The notes: a model not told the origin generated them from the sequence alone. A stretch of DNA of 64,000 bases from Elusimicrobiota bacterium (GCA_026388095.1 JAPLKL010000078.1:1-64000), one strand, 5' to 3'; positions 18,979 to 28,260 are shown, counted from the first letter of the stretch. Numbers and translations are program-made.

Positions 18979-19998
18979 ATGGACCTGCTGAGCGTCGTCC
19001 CCGCCGTGGCGATCGTCATCATCGTGCTGGCCGTCGGCTTCTCCTTCGTCAACGGCTTCCACGACGCGGCCAACGTGGTGGCCACCATGATCTCCACGCG
19101 CGCCTTCCAGCCGGGGAGCGCCCTGATCATCGCGGCCTTGGCCGAGTTCGTCGGCCCCTTCCTCTTCGGCACGGCCGTGGCCCGGACCATCGGGTCAGGC
19201 ATCATCCGCCCGGAGGACGCCACGGTGGGCGTCATCCTGGCCGCTCTGCTGGGCTCCATCGCCTGGGGCCTCATCACCTGGTACTTCGCTTTGCCTTCAT
19301 CCTCGAGCCACGCTTTGGTCGGAGGCATGGCCGGAGCCGTCCTGGCCGCCTCGGGGCCGACGCACCTCAGGGTGCACGGCTTCACCGCGGTCCTGGTCGT
19401 GCTCTTCACCTCGCCCGTGATCGGCCTCTTCGCCGGCTATTGGGCCCAGAAGATCCTGCTCTTCCTGTCGCGCGGCTTCACCCCGCGCTTGAACGAGGTC
19501 TACAAGCGCTTGCAGGTCGTCTCGGCCGTGGCGCTGGCCCTTTCCCACGGGACCAATGACGCCCAGAAGTCCATGGGACTCATCGCCATGACCTTGGTCT
19601 CCACCGGAGTCCTGCATGCGTTCGCGGTGCCGGCCTGGTCCATCGGCGTCTGCGCCCTGGCCATGGGCTTGGGCACGGCCATCGGCGGCTGGCGCATCAT
19701 CAAGACCGTGGGCGACCGCATCTACCGCCTGCGGCCCATCAACGGCTTCGCGGCCCAGAGCGCCTCGGCCGCGGTCATCATGTCCGCGGCCGTCTTCGGG
19801 GGCCCGGTGTCCACCACCCACGTGGTCTCCTCGGCCATCGCGGGCGTGGGCTGCGCGGAGCGCGTCAAAGCCGTGCGCTGGAACATGGCTTTCGACATCG
19901 CCTTGGCCTGGATCGTCACCATCCCGGTCTCGGCGGGGCTGGCCGCGGCGGCCTATTTTTTGTTGCGCGTCGTCTTCCACGTCTTCGGGAGGTCTTGA
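18979..19998 (+). CDS. pit: Low-affinity inorganic phosphate transporter, Pit family
   Basis: The 339-residue membrane protein has about ten hydrophobic segments. It shows the two Pit signature repeats: NGFHDAANVVATMI (residues 25-38) and SHGTNDAQKSMG (about 188-199). The late GGPVSTTHVVSSAIAGVG is also typical. It imports phosphate with protons or as a metal-phosphate complex. It is immediately followed, without a gap, by a DUF47 gene, the standard partner of Pit transporters. Confidence 0.95.
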   Translation: MDLLSVVPAVAIVIIVLAVGFSFVNGFHDAANVVATMISTRAFQPGSALIIAALAEFVGPFLFGTAVARTIGSGIIRPEDATVGVILAALLGSIAWGLITWYFALPSSSSHALVGGMAGAVLAASGPTHLRVHGFTAVLVVLFTSPVIGLFAGYWAQKILLFLSRGFTPRLNEVYKRLQVVSAVALALSHGTNDAQKSMGLIAMTLVSTGVLHAFAVPAWSIGVCALAMGLGTAIGGWRIIKTVGDRIYRLRPINGFAAQSASAAVIMSAAVFGGPVSTTHVVSSAIAGVGCAERVKAVRWNMAFDIALAWIVTIPVSAGLAAAAYFLLRVVFHVFGRS

Positions 19999-20613
19999 AT
20001 GGGACTCCGTGATATCTTCTTCCCGCCCCAGCGGGATTTCGTCAAGATGCTCAAAGAGCAGGCGGAGAAGACCGCCGAGGGCATGCAGGCCCTGCAGGAG
20101 TACCTCGCGGACCCCACCCCCGAGCGGGATAAGCTGGTGGTCCGGCTGGAGGATGAGGCCGACGAGATGCGGCGCATCCTCATCGAGGAGCTCAACCTCT
20201 CCTTCGTCACGCCCTTCGACCGGGAGGACATCTACGCCCTCTCGCGCGCCATCGACGACATGATCGACTACGCCAAGTCCACGGTGGAGGAGATGAACCT
20301 CTTCGAGGCCAAGTCCAACGAGCACCTCAAGCGCATGGCCGAGGGCCTCCGGGAAGCGTCCCAGGAGATCGCGGCCGCAATCCCGCTGATCACCACCCAT
20401 CCCAACGTCTGCCAGCAGCACATCGTGCGCGCCAAGAAGGCCGAGAACTTCGTGGAGCACCGCTACCGCGAGGCCCTGGCCGAGCTCTTCAAGATCGACG
20501 ACGTCAAGGAGATCCTCAAGCTCCGGGAGATCTACCGGCACCTCTCCAACGCGGCGGACCGGGGCGACGAGGCCGCCGACATCATCGGCGACATCGTGGT
20601 GAAGATGACTTGA
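19999..20613 (+). CDS. DUF47 / PhoU-like regulator of the Pit transporter
   Basis: The 204-residue all-helical protein has the TIGR00153/DUF47 features: an N-terminal MLKEQAEKTAEGMQALQEYL, a central LIEELNLSFVTPFDREDIYALSRAIDDMIDYA and a C-terminal ISNAADRGDEAAD-like helix (HLSNAADRGDEAADIIGDIV), where acidic residues bind metal in PhoU-type bundles. It directly abuts the pit gene and presumably controls its activity. Function in this organism is inferred from the near-universal pairing. Confidence 0.93.
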   Translation: MGLRDIFFPPQRDFVKMLKEQAEKTAEGMQALQEYLADPTPERDKLVVRLEDEADEMRRILIEELNLSFVTPFDREDIYALSRAIDDMIDYAKSTVEEMNLFEAKSNEHLKRMAEGLREASQEIAAAIPLITTHPNVCQQHIVRAKKAENFVEHRYREALAELFKIDDVKEILKLREIYRHLSNAADRGDEAADIIGDIVVKMT

Positions 20614-20624
20614 AGCCAAAAAGG

Positions 20625-20630
20625 TACAAT
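20625..20630 (+). promoter_or_regulatory. -10 element of the HEAT-repeat lipoprotein gene, 6 nt from start
   Basis: TACAAT at 20625-20630 lies 6 nt before ATG 20637. This supports the internal ATG, which begins a perfect lipoprotein signal, over the longer frame starting at 20610. Leaderless transcript predicted. Confidence 0.5.
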
Positions 20631-20636
20631 CAAACC

Positions 20637-22265
20637 ATGAGACACTGGCGCCTCGCCGTGCCGGCGGTCGCGGCCCTCGCCTTAGGGGGCTGCTTGGGCG
20701 AACTGCCCACTTTGCCCCAGATCCAGACCGGCAACCCGCCCCTGGCCACGCCCGGCGGCCCCACGCCGATCAAGACCGACGCGCAGATCACCAACGCGCT
20801 CGTAGACCTCGTGGAGGCCAAGCGCCAGTTCAAGGTGGATGTCTCCCAGTTCCAGCCGGGGACGCCCGAGGGCGACCTCATCAACTTGGGGTCTCCCATC
20901 GGCTACCAGCTGCGCACGCGCTACCTTTCCCTCGGCATCCCCCTGGCGGAGGCCCTGTCCCGCAACGCCGACCCGGTCTTCCGCGAGCGGCTCATGAACC
21001 TGGCGCGCTGGGACGCCGACGGAGAGACCCGCGCCGCGGCTTTGGTGGCCCTGGCCGGGACGCACGACGCGGTCCATTACGACGTGTTCCGCGAGGCCCT
21101 CATCCACCTGGACCCGGCCGTGCGCTTCGGGGCCCTGGAGGCGCTGCTCATCTGGGACCACCCGGAGAGATCCATGCCCCTGCTCACGCAGGTCGCGGAG
21201 AGCGACTCGGAGCCCATCCTGCGCGTCTACGCGGCCGGCGGGCTGGCGCGCCTGCAGGACCCGGCGGGACTCCTGCGCCTGCGCGCCTATCTGGACCACA
21301 GCTCCTGGCTGGTGCGCGCCATGGCCGCTCAGTATCTGGGCGATTACGGCGGCGCCGAGGACTACGACCTGCTCGTCTCCCGCATCGGCCGCGAGACGGT
21401 CAACGACTTCGTCGTGGCCGAGTACTGCATCGCGGCGCTCAAGCTTTTCCCGAAGAAGGAGCCGCCGCCCCCGCCGCCCCCGGCGACTGAGGCGCCTCAT
21501 CCCACCGTGGACCTGGCCGCCTTCCAGCTCGAGCCCCTGGTGGTCGTCGCGCACCGCGTCAAGATCCAGAACCAGCTGGCCATCGACCCCCAGATCAACG
21601 CGCACCTCATGCGCCTGCTGCAGCAGCGCATGGACGCGCGGCCCGACTCCCAGGCCGCTCTGGACGCGTCCATCGGGAACCTCAGCAGGCTCTCCACCGC
21701 GACCGGGTACAAGCTCAAGACCCGCTACACCGAGCTGGGCTTCTTGCTCACCGAGGGCCTGGCCGGCGTGACCGACATGCAGATGGACTCGGAGCTCGAG
21801 AAGGTCTCGCGGCTGGGGACCAACGTCCAGACCCGGGCCGCGGCCATGGTGGCCCTGGCCTTCACCCATGACCTGCGCTACCTCCCCCTGTTCCAGGGCG
21901 CCATCGTCGCCCCCAACATCACGACTCGCTTCGGGGCGCTGGAGTCCCTTCTGACTTTGCAGAACCCCGCGGTCCAATTCCAGGTGGGCAACGCGGCGCG
22001 CGTGGATGCCTCCTTGCTGGTGCAGGTCTATGCGGCCAGCGGCATGTGGCACATGGGCGACATCTTCGGACGGGAGATCCTGCTCAATCTCGCGCAGAAC
22101 CAGGACTGGCTCGTGCGGTCCATGGCCATCCGCTACCTGGGAGAGCAGGGCGGTTCCTACGAGTACACCAAGATCATGCAGTGGTTCTCTATGGAAAGCA
22201 ACCAGATGGTCAAGGCCGAGATGTGCTCGGCCCTCTTGAACCTCCAGAAATTCAACACTCCCTGA
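20637..22265 (+). CDS. HEAT-repeat lipoprotein
   Basis: ATG 20637 gives a lipoprotein signal with lipobox LGGC (Cys near residue 18). The remaining 520 residues form two similar halves separated by a poly-proline linker (EPPPPPPPATEAP). Each half begins with a segment like IGYQLRTRYLSLGIPLAEALS / TGYKLKTRYTELGFLLTEGLA and continues with helical repeats rich in ARLQDPAGL- and VRAMAAQYLGDYG-type motifs, i.e. HEAT-like repeats duplicated as a unit. It lies 13 bp upstream of exbB, so it may act with the TonB energising complex as an envelope scaffold. Specific function unknown. Confidence 0.75.
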   Translation: MRHWRLAVPAVAALALGGCLGELPTLPQIQTGNPPLATPGGPTPIKTDAQITNALVDLVEAKRQFKVDVSQFQPGTPEGDLINLGSPIGYQLRTRYLSLGIPLAEALSRNADPVFRERLMNLARWDADGETRAAALVALAGTHDAVHYDVFREALIHLDPAVRFGALEALLIWDHPERSMPLLTQVAESDSEPILRVYAAGGLARLQDPAGLLRLRAYLDHSSWLVRAMAAQYLGDYGGAEDYDLLVSRIGRETVNDFVVAEYCIAALKLFPKKEPPPPPPPATEAPHPTVDLAAFQLEPLVVVAHRVKIQNQLAIDPQINAHLMRLLQQRMDARPDSQAALDASIGNLSRLSTATGYKLKTRYTELGFLLTEGLAGVTDMQMDSELEKVSRLGTNVQTRAAAMVALAFTHDLRYLPLFQGAIVAPNITTRFGALESLLTLQNPAVQFQVGNAARVDASLLVQVYAASGMWHMGDIFGREILLNLAQNQDWLVRSMAIRYLGEQGGSYEYTKIMQWFSMESNQMVKAEMCSALLNLQKFNTP

Positions 22266-22278
22266 GGCCATAATAGAT

Positions 22279-22917
22279 ATGGATCTGAAAATCTTGACGG
22301 GTCTTGCGCTCACCGGCGGCAGTTGGGTCATCTACCTGCTGCTGCTGTGCTCGGTGGTGGCCCTGGCCGTGATCGTGGAGCGGGTCATCGTGCTGCGCCG
22401 CGAGGAAGAGGCTCTGGCGGGCCTCGACGCGGCATTCCTCGGCGGCGTCTCTTCCGAGGGGATGCCCGAGCTCGAAAAGACGATCGCGCGGCATCCCGGC
22501 GCGGCCTCGCGCATCCTGCTGGCGGGGCTGGCGCAGGCGCGTCACGGCCCCGCGGGGGTGGAAGACCACCTTGTGGCGGCCACCCTCGCGGAGAAGCGGG
22601 GCCTGGAGCGGCGCCTGCTGATCTTGGGGACCTTGGGCAACAACGCGCCCTTCGTGGGGCTCTTCGGCACCGTTCTGGGCGTCATCAAGTCTTTCCACGA
22701 CCTGGCTCAGAGCGGCTCCGGCCCCGAGGTGGTGATGCAGGGCCTCTCCGAGGCGCTGGTGGCCACCGCCGTGGGCCTCTTCGTGGCCATCCCCTGCGTG
22801 GTGAGCTACAACTACCTCTCCGGCAAGGCCAAGGACCTCCTGGCCCGCACCGAGTCCTTCGGCCGCATCCTGCTGGCCCAGGTGCGCTCGCAGCACGCCC
22901 CTGCGGGGCGCAAGTAG
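22279..22917 (+). CDS. exbB: MotA/TolQ/ExbB proton-channel family protein
   Basis: The 212-residue protein has three transmembrane helices (about residues 15-35, 118-140 and 158-180). The ExbB/TolQ motif GTLGNNAPFVGLFGTVLGVIKSF is present, with the pore-lining second region ATAVGLFVAIPCVVSYNYL. With the ExbD and TonB genes directly behind it, it forms the inner-membrane motor that energises an outer-membrane receptor or Tol-like system. CATAAT lies close upstream of the ATG. Confidence 0.93.
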   Translation: MDLKILTGLALTGGSWVIYLLLLCSVVALAVIVERVIVLRREEEALAGLDAAFLGGVSSEGMPELEKTIARHPGAASRILLAGLAQARHGPAGVEDHLVAATLAEKRGLERRLLILGTLGNNAPFVGLFGTVLGVIKSFHDLAQSGSGPEVVMQGLSEALVATAVGLFVAIPCVVSYNYLSGKAKDLLARTESFGRILLAQVRSQHAPAGRK

Positions 22918-22924
22918 GCGGGAC

Positions 22925-23329
22925 ATGGCCTCCTCCGGCGCCAATGACGACGGCCCCATCACGGCGATCAACGTCACCCCGCTGGTGGACATCATCCTGG
23001 TGGTGCTCATCATCTTCATGGCCACGGCGCCGCTGATCCATAACCGGGCCATGAAGGTGGACCTGCCCAAGGCGGCTCAGCACGAGCGGGCGGCCACGGA
23101 GGCCCTGCAGGTGGTCTACAACGCCCAGCGCGAGATATCCCTCTCCGGCAAGCGCGTGACCGAGGCGCAGCTCGGAGTCGAGCTCCGGTCCTTGGTCGCC
23201 CGGTCCGCGGACCTGCGCGTGTCCCTGCGCGCGGACCGGAACCTTCCTTACGGGGAGATTGTCCAACTCTTGGACGTGGTGCGCGGCGCGGGCGTGCACA
23301 AGATCGGCCTCGAAGTCAAAGCCAAGTAA
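22925..23329 (+). CDS. exbD: ExbD/TolR family biopolymer transport protein
   Basis: The 134-residue protein has a short cytoplasmic segment and one transmembrane helix beginning TPLVDIILVVLIIFMATAPL. The catalytic Asp in PLVDIILV is the proton-relay residue of ExbD/TolR. A periplasmic domain ends in HKIGLEVKAK. It sits 7 bp after exbB and 14 bp before tonB. Confidence 0.94.
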   Translation: MASSGANDDGPITAINVTPLVDIILVVLIIFMATAPLIHNRAMKVDLPKAAQHERAATEALQVVYNAQREISLSGKRVTEAQLGVELRSLVARSADLRVSLRADRNLPYGEIVQLLDVVRGAGVHKIGLEVKAK

Positions 23330-23343
23330 CGGCGCAGGGTTCG

Positions 23344-24084
23344 ATGCAGCGGGAAACGAAGAAAGGACCGGACCTTTTCCAGAAGTGCCTGGCGGCCTCT
23401 TTCGCCCTGCACGTGGGGCTGCTCATCGGCGGCCGCCTGGCCCGCCATTCGGCCGCGCCTCCGCTTCTGGAGATCGACCTGAGCATGACCTCAGGCATCA
23501 ATGGCACCGGCCCGGCCAAGCTGGGGGCTCCTAAGAAATTGGTGCCGGATGCCAAGGGCCTGCCCAAGCCGGCAGAGGACAACACTCCTCCCAAGCCCGT
23601 CCCCGTTACCCCGCCGCCCAAAGACTGGGTGACGCCCGGACCCAACACCAAGGTCGTGGAGAATCTTCCGGAGCCTGCGCCCACGCCGGGCGGCGCTCCG
23701 GAGGGCACTGGCACGGCGGCCAAGCTCGGCGGTTCCGGAGTCGGCTCGGATGAGGGTTGTCCCGGCTGCACGGGCAATGGGAGAGCGGCGCTTTCCAAAC
23801 TCCCCGTGCTCCTCAATAAGAACGAACTTCTGGCCATCATGAGGCGCTTCTACCCGGAAAGCGAGCGCCGCGCCGGCCGGGAAGGGAAAGTGATCGTGTT
23901 CCTGCACATCAGCGTGGAAGGCAAGGTCGACCCGGTCGACATCGGCCAGTCCGGAGGGGCGGCTTTCGACGCGGGCGCCAAGGAAGTGGCCAAGCGCATG
24001 CGCTTCTCTCCCGCCCTCGGCCTCAAAGGCGAGCCGGTCCCGGTCAAGATGCCGCAGGCCATCCTCTTCCAGTTGGAAGACTAG
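23344..24084 (+). CDS. tonB: TonB-like energy-transducing protein
   Basis: The 246-residue protein has an N-terminal hydrophobic stretch (AASFALHVGLLIGGRLA, about residues 16-32). A proline-rich periplasmic spacer with PKPVPVTPPPKDW follows, then a C-terminal domain with the TonB/AgmX pattern GKVIVFLHISVEGKVDPVDIG...VAKRMRFSPA. A small CxxC (GCPGCTG) lies in the linker, unusual for TonB. The stop codon TAG overlaps the stop of the convergent CPBP gene through a shared CTAG. It completes an exbB-exbD-tonB motor. Confidence 0.87.
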   Translation: MQRETKKGPDLFQKCLAASFALHVGLLIGGRLARHSAAPPLLEIDLSMTSGINGTGPAKLGAPKKLVPDAKGLPKPAEDNTPPKPVPVTPPPKDWVTPGPNTKVVENLPEPAPTPGGAPEGTGTAAKLGGSGVGSDEGCPGCTGNGRAALSKLPVLLNKNELLAIMRRFYPESERRAGREGKVIVFLHISVEGKVDPVDIGQSGGAAFDAGAKEVAKRMRFSPALGLKGEPVPVKMPQAILFQLED

Positions 24085-25430
24085 GGAGCCCGGGGTCCCG
24101 ACCTCATCTTGCGCAGCATGAGCCGCGCGGCGCGCCAGACGTAGCCGAAGGCGCCCAGGATCCAGATGGGGTTGGGGACCAGGAAGACGTAGCCCGCCAC
24201 GAGCAGGGCCGCCAGCAGCAAGGACGGCAGGGCCGTGAGCTCCAGGGGCTGGACGCGGCCGGAGGCCTGGTCCGGGGCCTGGGCCTTGAGGGCCTTGAAG
24301 ACGCGCCAAGTCAGCAGGGCGGCGATGGGCAGGGTCAGGATGTTGGCGATCAGGGCGGCGGGACCGGGCAGCAGCGACAGGACCAAAGGCAAGGTCAGCA
24401 GGCCGTTGAAGAAAGCGTGCGCCGCGATCGAGGAGGGCAGGCCTTCCTTGTGATAAGCGTAGCTCAGGATCAAAGAGTGGACCAGGCGCGTGGCGAAGAG
24501 CAGGGGATCGGAGAGCTCGTGGACGGCGACGAAGACCACGGAACTGACCAAAGCCGGCAGCCAGAACTCCCCGAGCAACGGGATGCGCCGCATCATCCGG
24601 CGCAGGCCGGCCAGGAGCCCGTTGCGGAAGAGCATCTCCTCGGAGACCGGCGCCATGACCGCGGCGTCCACCGCCAAGGCGGACACGGTCGCGACGGTGA
24701 GCTGGTGCGGGACGGGGCTCTGATATCCTGGGTGCTGTTGGTAGCCCAGGTACGCGGCGACCGCGGTCGTGACGAGCGTGATGGCTAGAGGGGCTACGGC
24801 CGCCAGCCAGCCCACGCGCAGGGAGCGGAGCAGGCTGCGCTGAGGCGCCGGCGGGGCGCGCGGAGCGGCCGAGCCGGCCAGCGCGGCCGGGCGCAGGCCG
24901 CTGGGCGCGGAGTCGGCCAGCGGCGCGGCCGCCACTTCATCCGGCGCCGCCAGGCCTCGGCCCAGGAACAGCTCGTCGACGGCCTGGCGCTGGGATGCGA
25001 CGGAGCCGCCCTGGCCGGCGCTGGCTGCGATGCGCTCCGAGCCTTGGGTGAGAGCCTGCAAAGCGGTGGGGGCTTCTAAGACCGGGGTCCCTTGCGGAGC
25101 GAGCACGATCTTCGCCGCGGCCGAAGGGACGGCGGCCGGCGCAGTCAGAGCCAAGGGGGACGGAGCGGCTTGAGTCCGGACTCCCGGCGTGGGGGTCACG
25201 GACAGCGTCCCCTTGAGGCTGACAGGGCTCAGCGCGGTGGACAGGGATCCAGAGGTGCCCGGCGCCAGCATCCCCATGGCCCCGACCTGGGCGGGGGCCG
25301 TCAGCGGGGCGACGGCCTGCGACTGCACCGTCACCGCGGCCATGGCCTGGAACGCCTCGGAGCCGGGAGCGGTCAGCAGGCAGAGCAGGGCGAGCCCGAC
25401 AGCGATGGCCTTGGCGCGTGAGCTCTTCAT
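24081..25430 (-). CDS. CPBP-family intramembrane protease with long Ala/Pro-rich leader
   Basis: The 449-residue protein has a signal peptide (residues 1-32) and about 190 residues of low-complexity Ala/Pro/Ser/Leu sequence. A membrane domain of roughly eight helices follows. In it are the CPBP (CaaX-protease/bacteriocin-processing) motifs: EEMLFRNGLL (EExxxR), FVAVHEL (FxxxH) and AHAFFNGLL (HxxxN). These glutamic-type intramembrane proteases cut peptides inside the membrane. The extended exported leader is not normal for the family and resembles that of the subtilase gene at 41530-43494. TAGACT lies 7 nt before the start. It converges on tonB with a shared CTAG. Confidence 0.82.
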   Translation of the reverse strand: MKSSRAKAIAVGLALLCLLTAPGSEAFQAMAAVTVQSQAVAPLTAPAQVGAMGMLAPGTSGSLSTALSPVSLKGTLSVTPTPGVRTQAAPSPLALTAPAAVPSAAAKIVLAPQGTPVLEAPTALQALTQGSERIAASAGQGGSVASQRQAVDELFLGRGLAAPDEVAAAPLADSAPSGLRPAALAGSAAPRAPPAPQRSLLRSLRVGWLAAVAPLAITLVTTAVAAYLGYQQHPGYQSPVPHQLTVATVSALAVDAAVMAPVSEEMLFRNGLLAGLRRMMRRIPLLGEFWLPALVSSVVFVAVHELSDPLLFATRLVHSLILSYAYHKEGLPSSIAAHAFFNGLLTLPLVLSLLPGPAALIANILTLPIAALLTWRVFKALKAQAPDQASGRVQPLELTALPSLLLAALLVAGYVFLVPNPIWILGAFGYVWRAARLMLRKMRSGPRAP

Positions 25431-25525
25431 CAGGAAGAGTCTATCAGACGGGAGGCTCGTCGGGATGGGCCCAATGGCCGCCGCACGGGAGGGAAATGAG
25501 CCCAGGCCGGGCTTCCCCAGATGGC

Positions 25526-26692
25526 TCAGGCCTTGGGGAGGACCAGCTTGAGCAGCGGCTCGCCGTAGCGCTGGCGCTTGAGCTCGGAGAGTCCGGCCAA
25601 GGGGTCGGGCTCCCCGGCCGCGGAGGCGCGCGCGAGCTCATGCAGGCTCGAGGTGTCCAGGATCACGACCGGCTCCACCGCTTCGCGCGCGGCCTGCCCC
25701 TTGCGCCATAGGCGCAGGGCCTCGAAGAGCCGGCGCTCCTTGTTGCTGCGGCGCAGGCTCATGCGCGGAGGCTCCACCGGCGGCGGGGCCTGCCGGCCGC
25801 GTTCCAGGGCCTCCAGGAAGGCGCCCCCGAATTTGCGCAGCAGATAGGGCGTCATGCCCTTGACTTTGGCCAGAGCCTCGGGGCTGTCGGGCATGTCCGC
25901 GGCGAGCCGGACCATGAGCTCCTCGGGCATGATCCGGAAGGGCGCCCGGTCGAGGGATTGGGCGCGCGTCTCCCGCAGGAGGAATATCTCCCTCAGGCAG
26001 GCCATTTGCCGGTCCGTGAGCCGGTTGCGCCCGGAGAGCCGCCAGAAGCCCTCCGGGTCGAAGCTCTTGAATACGGGCTCGAGCTCGGCGAGCTGGGCGC
26101 AAGCCTCGACCGCATCCGCTTCCCGGCCCTTATCGCAGAGCTGGGCCTTGAGGAGCTCGGAGAGCCGCAGGAGGTAGTGGGTGTCGAGCTGGGCGTACTT
26201 GAGATGAGCCTCGCTCAAGGGCCGCAGCCCCCAGTCCGCGCGCTGGAGCTTCTTGGAGAGGGTCACGCCGAAGTGGATGCGGATGGCCGCGGCCAGGCCC
26301 AGCTCCTTGGAGCCCAGCAGGCGCGCCGCGATCATGGTGTCGAAGAGGTTGGCGAAGCGGAAGCCGTAGTCGCGCTTGAGGCAGAGCACGTCGTACTCGC
26401 CGGCGTGGAAGATCTTCTCGATCTTGGGGTCGGCCGTGAGCTCGCCCAAAGCCGAGAAGTCGGAGACGGCGATGGGGTCTACGATGTAGTCCTCGCGCGC
26501 CGAGGAGATCTGCACCAGGCAGACCTTCTCCTGGTAGGCGTAGAAGCCGTTGGATTCGGTGTCGATGGCGATGCGCGGCTCCTGGCGCAGCTCGGCGACG
26601 ACCTCCTCCAGGTGCTCCCGCGCGGTGACCACGGTGGCGGGCTTGATCTCTTCGAGCGGGTGGTGTCTGGTGGGCATTGGCGTCGGGGTCAA
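25526..26692 (-). CDS. rnd: Ribonuclease D
   Basis: The 388-residue DEDD-family 3'-5' exonuclease has the Exo I motif AIDTESNGFYAY, Exo II FHAGEYDVLCLKRDYG and Exo III YAQLDTHYLLRL. An HRDC-type helical domain follows around residues 215-300 (LTDRQMACLREIFLLRETRAQSLD). RNase D trims tRNA and other stable-RNA 3' ends. The TTG at 26692 directly follows the proC stop; ATG 26677 is a possible alternative. The C-terminal arm after the HRDC region is short and basic. Confidence 0.9.
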   Translation of the reverse strand: MTPTPMPTRHHPLEEIKPATVVTAREHLEEVVAELRQEPRIAIDTESNGFYAYQEKVCLVQISSAREDYIVDPIAVSDFSALGELTADPKIEKIFHAGEYDVLCLKRDYGFRFANLFDTMIAARLLGSKELGLAAAIRIHFGVTLSKKLQRADWGLRPLSEAHLKYAQLDTHYLLRLSELLKAQLCDKGREADAVEACAQLAELEPVFKSFDPEGFWRLSGRNRLTDRQMACLREIFLLRETRAQSLDRAPFRIMPEELMVRLAADMPDSPEALAKVKGMTPYLLRKFGGAFLEALERGRQAPPPVEPPRMSLRRSNKERRLFEALRLWRKGQAAREAVEPVVILDTSSLHELARASAAGEPDPLAGLSELKRQRYGEPLLKLVLPKA

Positions 26693-27517
26693 TCAATCGC
26701 CGTAGAGGCGGCTGAGCTCCTGGGAGCGCTGGGTGGCGGTGACGATGGCGTCGATGAGCACGCTGCGCAGGCCCCGGGTCTCGAGCATGTGGATGGCGTT
26801 GATGGCCGTGCCGCCGGGGGTGGTGACCTCGTCCTTGAGTATGGCGGGGTGCTTGCCGGTCTCGATGACCAGTTTGGCCGCGCCCAGCACCGTCTGGGTG
26901 GCGAGTTTGGTGGCCACGTCGCGCGGGATGCCCATCTTGACGCCGCCGTCGATCATGGCCTCGATGACCATGAAGATGTAGACCGGGCCCGTGCCGGAGA
27001 GGCCGGTCACGGCGTCCATGGCCGTCTCGGGCAGGACCACGACCTTGCCCACGGATGAGAAGATGCGTTCGGCCAGGGCCAGATCCCCGGCGCCCGCGTG
27101 CGCGCCCGGGGCCACGGCGGTGGCGCCGGCGTCGACCAGGCAGGGCGTATTGGGCATGGAGCGGACCACCGGGCAGGGCTGGCCCAGCTTCTGGGCGATG
27201 GTCTTGGCGGTGATGCCGGCCATGAGGCTGATGATGATCTGTTGGGGCTTGATGACGGAGGAGAGCTCGGTCAGGACCGCGGGGGAGACCTGGGGCTTGA
27301 CCGCGAGGATGACGATGTCGGCGCCCGCCACGGCCTTCTTGTTGTCCGTGGCCGTGTTGATCCCCCACTCCTTCTTGAGGGCCGCGAGGGCTTCCTCGCT
27401 GTGGCGGGAGGCGGTGATGTTCTTCGGGGTCGTGAGCTTGGCGCGCAGCATCCCGCCGATGAGGGCCGCGCCCATGTGGCCGGCGCCCACGACCGCGATC
27501 TTCTTGTTGGCGAGCAT
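26693..27517 (-). CDS. proC: Pyrroline-5-carboxylate reductase
   Basis: The 274-residue NAD(P)H enzyme begins KKIAVVGAGHMGAALIGGML (Rossmann motif). It has the family stretches ILAVKPQ, PNTPCLV, and the C-terminal signature GLSGTGPVYIFMVIEAMIDGGVKMGIPRDVA with TTPGGTAINAIHMLE. It performs the last step of proline synthesis. GGAGG lies just before ATG 27517, and TATAAC about 35 nt upstream lies in the divergent promoter region. It is followed without gap by rnd. Confidence 0.97.
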   Translation of the reverse strand: MLANKKIAVVGAGHMGAALIGGMLRAKLTTPKNITASRHSEEALAALKKEWGINTATDNKKAVAGADIVILAVKPQVSPAVLTELSSVIKPQQIIISLMAGITAKTIAQKLGQPCPVVRSMPNTPCLVDAGATAVAPGAHAGAGDLALAERIFSSVGKVVVLPETAMDAVTGLSGTGPVYIFMVIEAMIDGGVKMGIPRDVATKLATQTVLGAAKLVIETGKHPAILKDEVTTPGGTAINAIHMLETRGLRSVLIDAIVTATQRSQELSRLYGD

Positions 27518-27585
27518 CAGTCCTCCGGAATGGGAAACGTCCCGCAGAAGTTATAACATTTGTGGCGTCAGGCTTTCACCAAGGC

Positions 27586-28209
27586 ATGCCCCCGATGAAC
27601 CCGCTGGCGCAGGGCTTCTGGCTCGGCTTGGCCACGGGGCCCTACTGCTTCGCGGCTTGCGCGCCCTTCCTCGTCGGCTACCTCTGCGCCGAGGGCAGGC
27701 CCGCCTTGGCCGACAATCTCAAGACCCTGGCGCGCTTCCTGGCCGGCAGGTTCCTGGCCTACCTCGTCTTCGGCGCGGCCGCCGGAGCCTTGGGCGCCGC
27801 GGTGAGCAGCTCCGTGCCGGTCTGGCTGCCGGCCGCGGCCCTGGCCGCAAGCGCGCTGCTCATGCTCGCTTGTTCTGCGGCCTGGGCCTTCCCCCGAGTC
27901 TCCTGGTGCTTGGCCGCGGGCCGCTGGACGACCCCGCAACGGGTGCCTTTGGCCATGGGTTTCCTGACCGGGATCAATGTCTGCCCGCCTTTCTTGACCG
28001 GGATGGTGGTGGTCCTGGCCCTGGGCAGCGCCGCGGGCGGCGCCGCGTTCTTCACGGCGTTCTTCGCGGCGACCTCGCTCTACCTGCTGCCGGTGCTGGG
28101 GGTCTGGCCCTGGCTCTCCGGCGCGCGGGCCCGGAGCATCGGCCGGTGGGCCCTCGGGCTGGCGGGCGCGTGGTATCTCGTGGAGGCCGCCCGGCTGCCC
28201 TGGCGCTGA
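27586..28209 (+). CDS. TauE/SafE- or DsbD-like six-TM membrane protein with paired cysteines
   Basis: The protein is about 207 residues with roughly six transmembrane helices. Two motifs stand out: TGPYCFAACAPFL near the N-terminus and TGINVCPPFLTGM near the middle. They give intramembrane cysteines in symmetry-related positions, as in UreH/DsbD/CcdA-type transporters and the 'sulfite exporter TauE/SafE' families. It may shuttle reductant or export small anions or metals. ATG 27586 was preferred over the GTG at 27562 because the hydrophobic region starts right after it; ATG 27595 is also possible. Confidence 0.68.
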   Translation: MPPMNPLAQGFWLGLATGPYCFAACAPFLVGYLCAEGRPALADNLKTLARFLAGRFLAYLVFGAAAGALGAAVSSSVPVWLPAAALAASALLMLACSAAWAFPRVSWCLAAGRWTTPQRVPLAMGFLTGINVCPPFLTGMVVVLALGSAAGGAAFFTAFFAATSLYLLPVLGVWPWLSGARARSIGRWALGLAGAWYLVEAARLPWR

Positions 28210-28260
28210 TCCTCAGGGCGCGCGGCCGCTCGCCGCATGTGCTAGAATAACCATAAGACT

